The notes under the pieces were generated by a model that saw only the letters and a list, made by a program, of their open reading frames with translations, searched no databases and was not told the DNA's origin. From positions 57,757,457 through 57,821,456 of the forward strand of contig NC_080420.1 of assembly GCF_029873635.1 (NCBI RefSeq): DNA of 64,000 bases, read 5' to 3'. A program made the position numbers and the translations under genes. Source of the stretch: Malania oleifera (taxonomy: Eukaryota; Streptophyta; Magnoliopsida; Santalales; Ximeniaceae). Positions 24,310-37,400 of this stretch are shown here, in pieces (within the stretch, counting starts at the first letter, position 1; every line of letters begins with the position of its first letter).

Positions 24310-25080
24310 ATGAACCTACCTGAAGCTTCCTTTTCGAAGCTTCAAGAGATTGTTGTTGAAAGGAAGCTTGCGCAGGGAGCCTCCCCTTTCTTCTGCGCGC
24401 AGGAGTCTCTCTCTCTCTCTCCTCGTTCTCTCTCCCTCTCTCCTCAGTTTCGTGATGGATACTCGCCCAATCGGAAATCAGAAGATACCACTTGACTCTA
24501 TTTTCCGCTATCGTCATTTCTACCAGAACGGATTGGTTGTGGGAGCAGCGTAGGCGTATCTCCTAGGGTAAGCCAAATCTCTCATTTTACCTCAATTTAT
24601 TGCGAATTATAAGCCCAATTGACGATTGGACACCACCACGAGAATTTAGGGATAATTCTCTACAAGTATAGTAAAATGGATTTCTCGTGGGGTCGTCGTG
24701 GGCATAACCCCAAATTTGGGATAAGGGGGTTATTAAGGGGCTAATTTCTATTTAATTAGTGTTGATTTAGAAATTCTAGAATATTGAACATCTGAGGTTG
24801 AAGTAAGATTTTTGAAATTTAGGGTCCGAGTGAGCGCCTCAGGTGTAATTTTAGAACCCGTAGGTTTAGTTCAGAAAATTAAGTGAGGGTGTTAAATATT
24901 AGTTTAAATGTTAATTTGGGGTATATGGAGCCTACAGAAGGTTAGATGGGTGTCATTTTGAGGAATGAGTTAATTAATTTGGGGAAAATGCAAATTGCAG
25001 GATTTGAGTTTCAGGTGACAAGGGCATAAGATTTGGATTCTAACGAGACTCTCAGTAAGCTAGGTAGGAGGAATAAATTA
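24091..25080 (+). mobile_element. 3' LTR of the plus-strand gypsy element (partial)
   Basis: A purine tract (aaggatgggagag, 24078-24090) is followed by TGTAATAATCCC, the expected polypurine tract and LTR start after pol. The LTR carries an ATT microsatellite, a CT tract near 24408-24445 and, at about 25043, 'gagactctcagtaag'. A clear LTR end is not seen, so the right boundary is approximate and the LTR is probably truncated. Confidence 0.65.
24246..24306. repeat. (ATT)n microsatellite
   Basis: About 20 ATT units within the LTR. Confidence 0.95.
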
Positions 25081-26427
25081 TAACAGTATTTTTAGAACTA
25101 CTATTTGAATTAATATGTAAAAATGAGCATATGATATCTTGTCTAGAAATTATTATGATATAAATATTAGATAAATTGTGTGGCATATGACGTGTATTGA
25201 AAAATATGAAATATAACGATGAGTAATTTCTAAGAAAATATTGAAATAAGAATTATTGATGTGATTAGTGGAAAATAATGAAATATGGTATTTATATGTG
25301 AGTAGAAATGATTTCAATTGCATGAAATTAATCCAAAACAGATAGCTGTTCTTTATTCATATCATTTAAACACTACACCCAATACCATGTTGACTTCAAA
25401 ATCAAACTTCCCCGACCATAAAATTGTAACCAAAAATATTATTTTAAACTATAACAAACCAAAAAGAACAAAAAACTACAACATTGAACTAATATTTGCC
25501 TAAGAAATTTGCAGTTGGTGGCAAAAAATTACTTAACTATTTGATTTTTTAAAAATATGGAGTTATGAGATATTTTAAAAATTAAAAGTTAAAATAATTT
25601 GTCAGAATTACTTATTACTTATATATTTATACTATATGATATTATTAATAATGAAAACCTTTAATTGTCAATTTTTTTAAATATATAAAAGTAATAATTA
25701 GTAAAAGGCATATGATATTTGGATAGATATATAAATATTTTTTGAGAACATATAAAAGCATGTAATTTTGGAAAAGTTGACCAATGAATAACAAATCAAT
25801 ACAATAAAAAATCTAAATAGCATAACAAATATAACATCCAAAAATTGCAATTTTGCAGCAAACAGAATTACCAAAATTACAATATCAAAACTTATCTTAA
25901 AAAATACAAGAAAAACCCTAACCTTATAGCAGGCAGCACACGAATGAAACTAAGAAAACTACATTACAACATACAGATAAGAAAAACTTATCTTAATAAA
26001 ACTACACTACAACATATTAAAAATTAAATTTCATATAACACATAACACATAACAAATGAAATGAATCAAGAAAAACCCTAACCTTAAATTTGGGCGTTTC
26101 CAAACGAAGCATTCAATCAGCAAATTGAAGGAGTTAGGTAGTAATTTATAAGACACATTAATAATTTGATCAATTAAACTAACAAACTCTTTAATCAAAA
26201 ATATGAATTTCAATTTCAAAAAAAAAAAAAGAGCAAACGGTATACATTTTAACTTACCCCATCTCCTCCGTTTATATACTCTTCAACGTTCACGAAGACC
26301 GTTCGACGAGCAATGGTTACCTGCCACATGTTCGGCTTCTGCAATCTGCCCTCTACCCTCAGCAACGGTCACCTGCAGTCCTCTTCGGTCTCTCTGCGTC
26401 TGTGTCGCCCTCTGCTCTCTGTTTGTG
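25081..26427. other. AT-rich intergenic, no gene seen
   Basis: No supported coding region. The right part (26260-26427) is more GC-rich and CT-rich and leads into the region upstream of the dehydrogenase gene. Confidence 0.5.
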
Positions 26428-26435
26428 TATAAAAG
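26428..26435 (+). promoter_or_regulatory. Candidate TATA box (TATAAAAG)
   Basis: TATAAAAG is the best TATA-like site upstream of the dehydrogenase gene. If used, transcription would start near 26460 and the 5' UTR would be about 400-540 nt and contain three hairpin repeats and several upstream ATGs. That number of upstream ATGs argues against it being the only start. Confidence 0.3.
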
Positions 26436-26466
26436 TGAAGGAGAAAGGACTGTTGAAAGGCCATAG

Positions 26467-26635
26467 CAAATCTCGCTGTTTGGTTTAGCGAGATTTGTCA
26501 CACGCCAACTCACAGATTATTTTTGAAGCAAAACTCGCTGTTTCGTCCTGTGAGATTTGCAGGAAGACAATGCCATGCGTCACCATTGGAAGCCCTATCC
26601 ATGACAAATCTTGCTATTTAGTTCAATGAAATTTG
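26467..26635. repeat. Three 31-bp hairpin repeats upstream of ASADH
   Basis: The first copy (26467-26497) is a perfect inverted repeat: arms CAAATCTCGCT and AGCGAGATTTG around a 9-nt loop. The second (26530-26560) and third (26605-26635) have the same 11-9-11 layout with decayed arms. A half-arm 'agcgagatt' follows near 26658. Function unknown; they are either regulatory or part of an unrecognised repeat. Confidence 0.75.
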
Positions 26636-26862
26636 TTTAAATCTTGTTCGACCAAGTAGCGAGATTAGGTGAACGTCATTTTGAAAAATATTTTCCGATA
26701 TTATTTAATATATTATTTCGGAAAAACCTCTTCCCAAATTTCTGCTGCTCATGTCCTGGGTGACAGAGTGTGTCATCGCGACGAATCAGGCAGCTGACAG
26801 CTGATTGGAAATGGAAGGCACTCGGTTGTCATACAATAATTTCATGAGGGCAGGAAAGTAAA

Positions 26863-26898
26863 ATGACATGGCTGTTACTGCAGGGAATCCGCTTTTAG
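26863..26898 (+). other. Short upstream open reading frame overlapping the first ASADH ATG
   Basis: ATG at 26863 (context aaaATGa) opens an 11-codon frame ending TAG at 26896-26898. It overlaps the in-frame ASADH ATG at 26868 by being in a different frame. If transcribed, it would discourage use of 26868 and favour the in-frame ATG at 26997. Confidence 0.4.
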
Positions 26899-29800
26899 AT
26901 TTTAGTAGAAAACCCTACTCCAACTCGAGCGGCCCAGTCAACAAATATACGTGCCTTAAGAAGAAATCTTCCGTCGTCTCCCTCCGTGCGTGGAAAATGA
27001 AGGCCGCCGGTATTGCTCACCGCCATCCCCACCAGCTTCTCGGCAGCGCTTTCGTCCCCAGAACCAGTCTCAAACAACCGCCTACGGCCACTTCCGTGCG
27101 AATGTCCCTCCGAGAGGACGCCCCCTCCCTCGCCGTCGTCGGTGTCACCGGGGCCGTCGGCCAGGAGTTCCTCTCCGTCCTCTCCGACCGCCAATTCCCC
27201 TACAGCTCCATCCGAATGCTTGCCTCCAAGCGCTCCGCCGGCAAGCACCTGACCTTCGAGGACAAAGACTACGTCGTCGAAGAACTGACTCTCGACAGCT
27301 TCCACGGCGTCGATATTGCTCTCTTCAGTGCCGGAGGCTCCATCAGCAAGCAGTTCGGACCGATCGCCGTTGATTCTGGATCGATTGTTGTCGATAATAG
27401 CTCCGCATTTCGGATGGACGAGAATGTGCCGCTTGTTATTCCAGAGGTTAATCCCGAGGCAATGTCGCATATTAAGCTTCGGTCGGGGAAGGGCGCTCTT
27501 ATAGCTAACCCAAATTGTTCGACTATTATATGTTTGATGGCTGCCACGCCTCTTCATCGACATGCCAAGGTAAGAGTTTTTTTGTTTTGTTTTTTTTTTT
27601 TTTGGGCGAGTGGGATAAATGGAATGAAATTTTATTGATGACTATCTGCCAAAATCAATAATCTCATAACTTCATCAGGATAATTATGAGGTTCAAAAAT
27701 ACTGGGTGACCAACAGATCTACAGAACTGAGCTAAACAAGCCTATTATGATGGTGAAGGAATTTATGATTGGAACATAAAAGGATGGTGGAATAATTGCC
27801 TCATTGCTCAAGATAGAAGTACAATTCTTCAAGCTTTAAAAATGGAAGTAACTTGACAGGGTCAAAATTTTGTAGAAGTAACAAATGAAGAAGCATTTTC
27901 TAATTTAATGCTGATCCTTTTCTATGAGAAAAATAATTGGACCATTATGTCAAAGTCTTAGAAAAATCATTTTTTGTGGTCTTTAAAACATACTTGCATA
28001 TTTCAAAAGGTCAAAAATTCCTGAACCAAAACATACTTATCTAGTTCAAGGTCAAGAGTCAAGAAATTCCTGATCCCCCTTCTCCAGCCCATTCTTCTAC
28101 ACTCCCTAAAGTATCCCAAAAATTTCCCAGGACTCTCTACATAAACAAAGAAAATCTATTATCTCTATTTCTGTGATAGAACTTGAATTTGTGAATCCCA
28201 ATATCCTTTAAATAGCCCAGAAAATATTCCCTCTTAATTTCCATTACCTACATGAAACCTTCCACTCAGTTAATGAATTTATCCTTGTTGAGACCAACTC
28301 CATTACCCTGAAAAAACACTATGACCAAAAAAACCAAAAATGTCCGTCTTACTGTAAATAATAAAATGGAAACATTATATAGGAGTATTCCCTATCCACA
28401 AATCCTTCTAAAAGTTGATTTCGGCACCATTCCCCATCTTGTATGTAGCCAAAGAGATAAAAAAAGGTGGGCTAAATTCAAGAGAGAAGTTTCCAAGGAC
28501 TAGCATGGATACCTTTCCTTCCACCTTAGCATCCCATCCATTTCAACGCAGGCCATATTTACTTTTGATTACCTTATGCTGAAGGGGTCTAACTGCTAAA
28601 GATAGCTTGGTAACAGACCCCCAAAGAAATGTTCTTGTACACTGAGCTCTCAATCCCCAATCCTCCTATAGAATTTGGCCACTCTCAACCTCTTACCTTA
28701 CTAAATGGTCTTATCTACCCTCCCCCATTTCTGGCCAAAGAAGATCTCATAAACTTTTCTAGCATTCCAGCCCTTATTGACAAGCTGAAACTAAAGTAAT
28801 GCAACAACTTAAAGAAAATTTATACACTTTCACCCATCTAGCCTCTTGGCCACTTGCTCCTCAACAAGATCCCAAAAAGAAGTTGCACAAGGACCACCTC
28901 CCAAAGGGAGACCTAAGTATGTCATAGGTCTCTCCTTCATTCTATGGGCTGGGAGTTAAGAACAGAATTGCCAGCAAACAATCAGAAGCACGCGAAGGAC
29001 CAGAATTAGCTGCCAGGACATTTTGTTAGTAAATAGCAGATTTGAGCAATCAAAGGTATTTAAAGAACCAAATTTGGCTTTCAAAGTAGTGGAAAATACA
29101 AATAAAAGTCCCTTAAGCCTCATTTAGAAAAAATTTCAAAATCAATCAGTTCAGAATTATCAGCCAAGAAATGAAAGCATGTTTTGGAACATGCTTCTTA
29201 AAACAAATTGGCATTTGCCCAAGGAACCAAGGGAGCCTTTACTCTCAAGTGATTTCTACCTGATTTAAGAGAGAAGATGCTTGGGGAGTCAGCTTCCCAA
29301 TAAATTTGATCAGCAGCATACACATTGAAACAAGCACAGTTGGAATTCTTGAATAAAATCAACAAAACAGGAGAAGTTGGAAGATGGCCAATCCGGAGAA
29401 CTAATTTCCCACACCACTGCTGCAACTTTAGCGTTAGCTGTTAGACCAAAATCTTGCTCTATTTGAGCAGTGAGCACCATAAGCCAAAAACAGAGAACAA
29501 ACAAGACCCCAATTATCAAAAAACAGGATGTTTATAGAAAGGCTCTTGCTGCTTCTACTTTGGTTAACAGTATTTTCTCTCAGGAAGCTGGACTGATTGG
29601 ATTACTGCAGCTAGTTCCTCTCACACATTGGTTTCTCAAATCTGCAGGCTCATTTAGGCAGCTTACCATATTTGGGGAGCTAGAAATTTGGAACTCCATG
29701 AAAATATGTTGATGTTAATTCTGTTATTAATGAAGTTCTTTTTGATGCAGGACTCATTACGTAACGGTTGCGGCCGTTATTTAAAACCATGTGTAGGAGG

Positions 29801-31421
29801 ATGGATTTTGCATATTGGTAAAGTTAAGCCAAATAGTTGTAGTGCTAGGATTGTGGCTAATTTGGAGCTGGATTAGGTTCACAGTTTTAGCCTCTGCTTC
29901 TTTTTGTTTAGATTTCCTGTTTTTTCTGCTATGCTTACTATATTTTTTTTCCCTTCTCCCAAAAGAAAAAAACACTATAGTGCAGTCTCTTATGGTCCTA
30001 CATTGGAGGTGTACTAGGAAAATCTTAGGCTTATAAGTTTGGTTTGGGATCCAACCATGTGAGGCGCCTTTTATAGGGCAAATCCATGAGGGCAGTGGGC
30101 CAAAGCAGACAATGCCTCACTGGAGTTGGGCCCAAGACTGTTATGTTTGGTATCAGAGCCACTGTAGGGGTAAGTGGTAACATCATGTGGGACCCTGCTT
30201 GGAGGCAGTCTGACGAGGACGTAAGAGATTAGATAGGGGAGAATGTCATGGTCCCACATTGGATTTGTGTTAGGGAAATCTTGAGTTTATAAGGTTGGTT
30301 TGGGCTCCAACTATGTGAAGCGCCTTTTATAGGACAAATCTGTGAGGGCAGTGGGCCAAAGAGGACAATACCTCACTGAAGTTGGGCCCAAGGCCATTAC
30401 ACAGTCCTCATTCTGCCCCATGGGGTGGGTGATTGTAATTCTTTTTTGTTTTTTTTATAGGTTTGCTAATGGCAAGAGGAGAAAGAATATGATCTTGGAA
30501 TTGGAATTGGAATTGGAATTTTGGGGTGTTTGGTGGGTGGGGTGGTTGAGGTTAATATTGATAATTTTTTGCTAATCTGTTTGGGGAGGATGGGTGTAGG
30601 CCCTATGCTTGAGGGGTTAGAGTGGAGTGATGGTTTTAAGTAGCAGCCCTGACTATTACGTAATGGTGTTACATAATGGTTTTTTGGTTTCCAAATACTG
30701 TTATACCCACAGTAGTCAAAGGCGTGCCTCTGTTATACACACAGTAGTCAGGCACACCTAGGTGTGGGTCGCACTGAGGCAATGAGGCTTGCACCTCGTA
30801 GGGGTTGAGGCGAGGCGACCTTTAAGAGGCACAGGGGCATACTGAGGCATAGCGAGGCACATCTCACAAATTTTCAGATTATACTCTTTTTTTTTCACTT
30901 CTCTTTAATCTCAGCTATCTTTTTTTTTTTTTTCCCCTTTATTTCTTTTTGCTGTATTTATGGAATTGCTTCCACTTTTTCCTGATATATGTCCTCAGCT
31001 GCTCTCCGACTTCTTCCTTCTTTTCTTCTTCTTCCGGCCTGCTGTGCTCTCGGTCAAAGCTGTGAAGCCCTCTTTTTTCTTTTTATTTTATTTTTTTAAA
31101 CAAATACCAATAAACATCACTACAAGAAGGTGGACATTGATCCAGTAAGTTGGTTGTCTGTTTCTTTTCCGGAAATTTCTGCTCTGCTGCTCCTCAGTCT
31201 TCTTCTTCTTCTTCTTCTTCTTCTTCTGAACTGCTCTGCTGCTCTGTGCCACCTCATTTATGTTCTTTTTTTTTCCCCTACTTTTTGGCAGTTTTATTTG
31301 GAAAATGAGCTGTTTTATCTTCCTGGAAGCATTTCTTTTTCTCAAATTTCTACTTCTGCAATCTGGAATTTCAAGCATTTCAGTCAGTGCTGCACTGCTG
31401 CTGCTTTTGCCGTTTTCTTTA

Positions 31422-31461
<40 letters not shown>

Positions 31462-34400
31462 AAATTTCCCTGCTGCTTCTCTTTTGTGGAACTTATGGCA
31501 TGAACATCAGATATTATGAAAATTTGTGTTATAGTATTCTTTTTTATGCCCTTTTGAGTATTTTGATATTTTAAAATTCAAATGTTAGTCCTAATGTGTT
31601 TACAATCAAAAATCCATTATGTAGGGTTATTTACAGACAATTTTAACAGATGTGTGCCTCACTTTCATGAGGCGCGCGCCTTTGCCTTGCGCCTAGGCTC
31701 CAGGCACCCTTTGCGCCTTAGTGTGCTTTGCACCTTGGACTACCATGGCTACACATCACTAAAATTGGTAGGAAGAAAATTCACATCTGTAATGGCCGCT
31801 ATGGACCACTACCATTTAATAACAGTAGTAGCGACTGTTATGTAACTGCTACCAGACTTTTACAGCAAAACATATGTATATTTTAACTTTTTCTTTTCAT
31901 TTTTCATTTTTTTCCCTTTCACAACTCATTTTGATAAGCTATGTGAAAGGGGAGTAGAGAAGATAATGAGGATGATGATGTTACAAAAAAAAATTATTTT
32001 TATTAATATTCGCAGGAGTTGCATTAATTAACAAATTTTGATATGAATTAACACTATTTTGTTAAAAACATATTTTGATAATATTAGTAATTTATATTTC
32101 TTTTTTATATTTTTCAACTTCAACCTTCTTTTCTTTCTAGGATTCTAGTTTTGTCGTGTTCAAGTTAGTACTTTATTTATTTAGTCATAAATTTTATTAA
32201 TTTATATTTTATAATTTTGAAGCTTAGGTTATAGCTATACAATATAACTCACTAGTCTAAATTTATTATATTTTATACTTTCAAAAATAAAATAATAAAA
32301 ATTGTTTAAATTGTTGTATTGTTTGTATATCTCATGTGCCTAATAGATTAATGGAGTGTATGATATATTTTATTTTATTAATTGATTTATCACACATATG
32401 ATCAATTAAAAAGTGAAAAAAAATATAATTTTATCTGCCAATAGTGGTTTAAAAAAAATGTAAAATTTATTACCATTACTAAACAATGCTAGCGAGTTGA
32501 GCTAATGGATCCAGAATGCACTAAAACTCTTTTAAAGAAGTTTTGAGAGCTTAAAACATGTAGATAAACCAATATAAATAAGAATGTGTGTTTGAAAAAA
32601 ATTTACGGCTGTTACTCCCCTTTCTCTATGTAACATCTGCTACTTTTCTTTTCACCCGATATTGTTACGCTATGCTATTCTCTACCATTATTTAAAGTCA
32701 TGAGTGGAGTCTAATTTCTAGAGAGAAGATGGTTTGGTTGGAAAAACCTTTTGAGGAAAGTGAGGTGAAGGTGGTTGTGTTTGGAATGTGAAGGATAAGG
32801 CCCCCTGCTCAGAGGGGTTTTATATGGTTTTTATCAGGACTGTTCGGATGTGGTTGGGGGGGATTTAATGAAGATATTAAGGAATTCTATTTTTAATGGG
32901 ATCTCAAGTAAGAGTATTAACTGAACTTTTATCACTTTGGTGCCTAAGAAGAATAGGCCTATTAAAGTTACTGATTTTCGGCCTATTAGTCCTGTTATGA
33001 GTATCACATTAGTAGCTGATAGCATGAGTTATGTGATTGGTGATGCTATTGCTGAGGGCCGGTGGCTCAAAGTGATTTTGTGAGGGTAGGCAGATTGTGG
33101 ATGCTATTTTGGTGGTTAATGACTAATGAGATTGCTGAGAATGTTCGGAGGAGGAAAGAAAAACAGGTTGTGTTTAAAGTGGATCTTGAAAAGGCTTATG
33201 ATCAAATAAGTTGTAATTTTTCAGATAAAATCTTCATTTAGGTGGGGGTTTGACAGGAGGTGGCAATGTTGGATGACGGGGTGCTTGTCTAATGCTTTAT
33301 TTTTTATTTTTTATTTTTTCCCAAGCTATTATTAATGGAGAAAGGTCATAGTTTATGGCTTCAAAAGGGGTTGGGCAAGGGGATTGACTTTCTCCTTTTG
33401 AGTAGATTGGTTCATCAGGCCATAGTAAATTTTTAATACCCAACACCCTCTCGGGGGTTGTATGCAGTAGCATGGTGTGGTATCCCATGTTGGCCCTTGA
33501 CTTATCTTGGAGTCCCTTTGGGTGGTAACCTTAGGTCGGTTGGGTTTTGGGATTCTGTAGTGAAGAAAATGTATAAGTTAGATGATTAGAAGGGTGCTTC
33601 ATTCTCTTTGGGTGGGAGGATCACCCTTATTCAGAATCTTTCTAGCATCTCTTCCTCTCTTCTTTTCTATTTTTACTGTGGGTGTTGCTAGAAATATTGT
33701 TAGAGTGATAAGAGATTTTCTTTGGTCTAGGATGGGGAGAAGAGGAATGGTTAGTTGGTAGATTGTTTGTTGATGGAAAGAAGATGGGGATTTGGGTCTT
33801 GGGATGGTGTATTGGGTAAATGGCTTTGGCGTTTTCTTTTAAAGGAAAATTACCCTTGGCATAAATTTACTAGAAGTGAATTTTTCATGCAGGTTAATGA
33901 GTGGGATGCTTCTACTGGGCTTAGGTGTTCTTTTGAAAGCTTGCGGAAGTGTATTTTGCGTATTTATTCTATTTTTATCCCATACACCAAATCTAATGTA
34001 GGTAATGGTTATCGCATTCGGATTTGGAATGACAATTGTGCGTGATTTTGCTCTTTGGACTTTTCTTTCATATTTATAGTGTTTTCTCTTTGCATAATGA
34101 ATCTGTGTTTTCCTTTTTAATTCAAAGGGAGATGAGCTCTCTTGGTATTTTCATTTTCTTAGGCATCTTAATGATAGGGAGGTGATGGAGCTATTGTCCT
34201 TGTCATGCTTGGTTGAAGGAATTCCCCCTTCCATCAGGATGGACTATCAGTACTGGATTCTAGACTCTTCAGGGAGTACTGCAAATTTGTTTTTTAAGTT
34301 CTTAATCCCTTAGTATCTGTCTTACCCATTTTATTGTACCATTTGGAAGGTCAAAGTCCCTTACAAGATTAAAGAATTTACTTGGTTAGTTGTTCTTAAT

Positions 34401-37400
34401 AGAGTTAACACTAACAATTTCTTGAGGAGTAGGAGTCCTTTTAAGGCTCTATGCCCCAATGTTTGTTCACTATGCTTTGTAAGTTTAGGATCTGTTTTTC
34501 ACTAGCGCCTTCATTGTACATTTTCTTGGAGGATTTGGAGTAATCTTTTTGGTCTATTTGGATTTTGGAGTGAATAGGGTTTGTTCAAATTTGATGGAGG
34601 ATTCCATAGCTATCTAATTAAGGGTTTCTGGAAGAAATACAGATGGATCAGCTTTGTGGAGATGTGGTATGTTTGCTGTCTTGGGGGATTATTTGGTTTG
34701 AGAGGAATGCTTGTTATTTTCATTGGGAAAAAGTTATCTTGCTCAGTGCTGTGGGATAGGATACAGCATATGGCAGCGGTTGTTTTAAAGAAGCATCTTT
34801 TTTTTGTTCTTCAATGCGATTGGAAGGCAGTTCTGTTTTGGCGTTTTTTCTTCTTTTTGGTGCTCATCTCTTATAAGGAGGATTTCTTATGCTCCTTTTT
34901 TTTGTATATTCTCCCTTCTACAATAAAATCTCTCGTTTTTTTTTTATATTGAAAGAAAACGGAAAGAAAAACAAACTTGAAAATTTTTGATATTAGTTTG
35001 CATTTTTTAGGTTAGACAAGCAATCATGTTACTAATATACAAATGATTTTCTAGAAACGAAAAAGTAAAATTCATCTTTTTCCTAATCATAAATACATAA
35101 TTGATACCAGTCCTTTAAAGGTTTGTAAGTTTGTAACTAGATGCTAACTTGTGTGATGAATCTGTGGGCCATGACCTTGTGAATTCAAGGTTCCCTTTTT
35201 TTGTCTTCAATTTTATATATTACATAGTTGAGATCCATACATAGATGTCCTTAAAGACATCACTGATCATTCTATTTAGATGGCTTTAACTGACTTTGGT
35301 TACTTTTAATATTAAGGGAATGTGAGAAGATGTGCCATAGTTTTTTGGGAGGATGACAATCTGTTTTCTTTAACTCATTCACAATTTGTTCATATGAAAA
35401 CTGTGCTGGTGGAACCTTTTCAATTAATGTGTTAAATTGCTATTTCAAGAAGGGGGCATTTTATTGACCTGAAGTGTGGTGTGTACTTATTAAAGGTGTT
35501 AAAACATTTTATTTTCTGGATTGTTGAGCTTATCCCTCTTATTGTTTTTTGGATGATAATCATGGAGCAAAAAGAATTGTTGGGCTTTCAAAGATGTTAA
35601 TATTTGTATTGATACTTTAAAGGACACGAGGTTCAAAATATTGTATTTCTTGTTTTAGCTGGCAGCATTTTTTCAGAACTCAGAAGTCCGGCTGCCATTG
35701 ATTTTGTTGGTCCTATTTTCTTGTAAATCCCTCTGTTTTATTTGGGTTGCACCCTGTTTGCCTCTCTTAGTGGATTTTTCTCTTTGCTTCTAAGAAGACT
35801 AAATAGAAACATATAAGTATATATTTATGTGCTCATGCAGAATAAAGTATATTAGTAATCAATATCCATCTATTAATAGAAAATGACTGACAAATGAAAC
35901 GGCCAAAATGATATTAATTGTATTTATTAACTAATGGTTGTAATCCATTGCTGAAACCTTGGTGCACTTGAGCAGAATGATTTATCATATTGAGTTAAAA
36001 TCAAAGGATATTGGGGACACGAGTGTATGGGTTCATCTTAGATCTGCACTCATTACTGATTGTAGGTATAGCTAAAGTGCTCTAGGCAAGTTAGACATAA
36101 TGGTATTGTGATGCCTCACTGAATTCCTGGTTAAATGTACTTTGCAGGTAACACGAATGGTTGTTAGCACATATCAGGCAGCAAGTGGTGCTGGTGCTGC
36201 TGCAATGGAAGAGCTTGAACTGCAGACTCGTGAGGTTTATTCTATTTATCCTGTCTCACTAAATTGATTTTGGTTTGGTTGTTGCTTTTATAAATCGAAC
36301 ATGAAAATCTAATTAATACTATCAATGTTCCATGCTGATCTGTTTTCCCCATTTTTTTCTGAGAAGGTCCTTGAAGGGAAACAACCAACTTGTAGAATCT
36401 TTAAGCAACAGGTCACTTTTCTTCTCATGTCTCATGTTGTGATATCATAATACACACACAAACATTCATGCGCTCTTCTATTCTTTCTCTTGCACTTTTT
36501 AATCACTCTTTTTACTTAATACAGTATGCCTTTAATTTATTCTCTCATAATGCACCTGTCCTCTCAAATGGATACAATGAAGAGGAAATGAAATTGGTGA
36601 AAGAGACGAGGAAAATTTGGGTAAGAATTGAAATTGAATTTTTTATTTACAGTTTCTTGTACCTTTGGAGATCACTAATTTTTGTAGTCTATGTCACATG
36701 ATTTTGACAATCTGTTTTGTAGAGTGACGGGAATGTCAAAGTGACTGCCACATGTATACGAGTTCCTGTTATGCGCGCACATGCTGAAAGTGTGAATCTT
36801 CAATTTGAGAAACCCCTAGACGAGGTAATATTCTGATGATTTGAGCTACTGTTTTGCCTTTTAAACCCAAATTTGCATTTCTAAGGAAATATTCTTTTGA
36901 AAGGCTTTATACATAAATCATCACCATTCACTAGTGGTTATGAGTTTGAAAAATTGAGCCCCAGATTGTGGATCGTAACAATGTGTGTAATAAATGTGCC
37001 TTATGTGCCTTTATGTTATGAATTTCCATTCTGCTTTATATCAACGATTGCCCTTTGAGTCTGCAAATTTTTGTTATTATCTTAATGTGTTATGTTTTCC
37101 TGTATCGCTATATGCTATTTTTTGTCTTTGTTTTTATTTTTTTGTGTTCAAACATCTATATGTTTGAAAGTATGTCCTTACAAATTGTCGGTTCGAATTG
37201 ATTTAGGTGATGTGTTAATATATTTTCATCCAGTGTTTCCTGTTACATAATAATCTACAAATCTTTACTTTTCTTTATCAAGGCTACCTCCTTTATCTTC
37301 AATTTTCTTCAAAATGTCTTTCCACTTCGTCACTCTTGTCATATTACTCTTGACTATTGAGCTATTGTTTGTTTTGCTATGAGGGCAGGATCTCCAATAA

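Noticed and set aside
26990..27373. Second long open frame on the plus strand, rich in Arg/Pro
   Set aside because: Out-of-frame shadow of ASADH exon 1 with low-complexity composition.
26895..27563. Long open frame (222 codons) on the minus strand
   Set aside because: It lies exactly opposite ASADH exon 1, which has clear family similarity. The GC-rich codon use of the exon keeps the reverse frame open.
32834..33025. Minus-strand open frame of 63 codons
   Set aside because: Opposite the LINE reverse transcriptase motifs on the plus strand.
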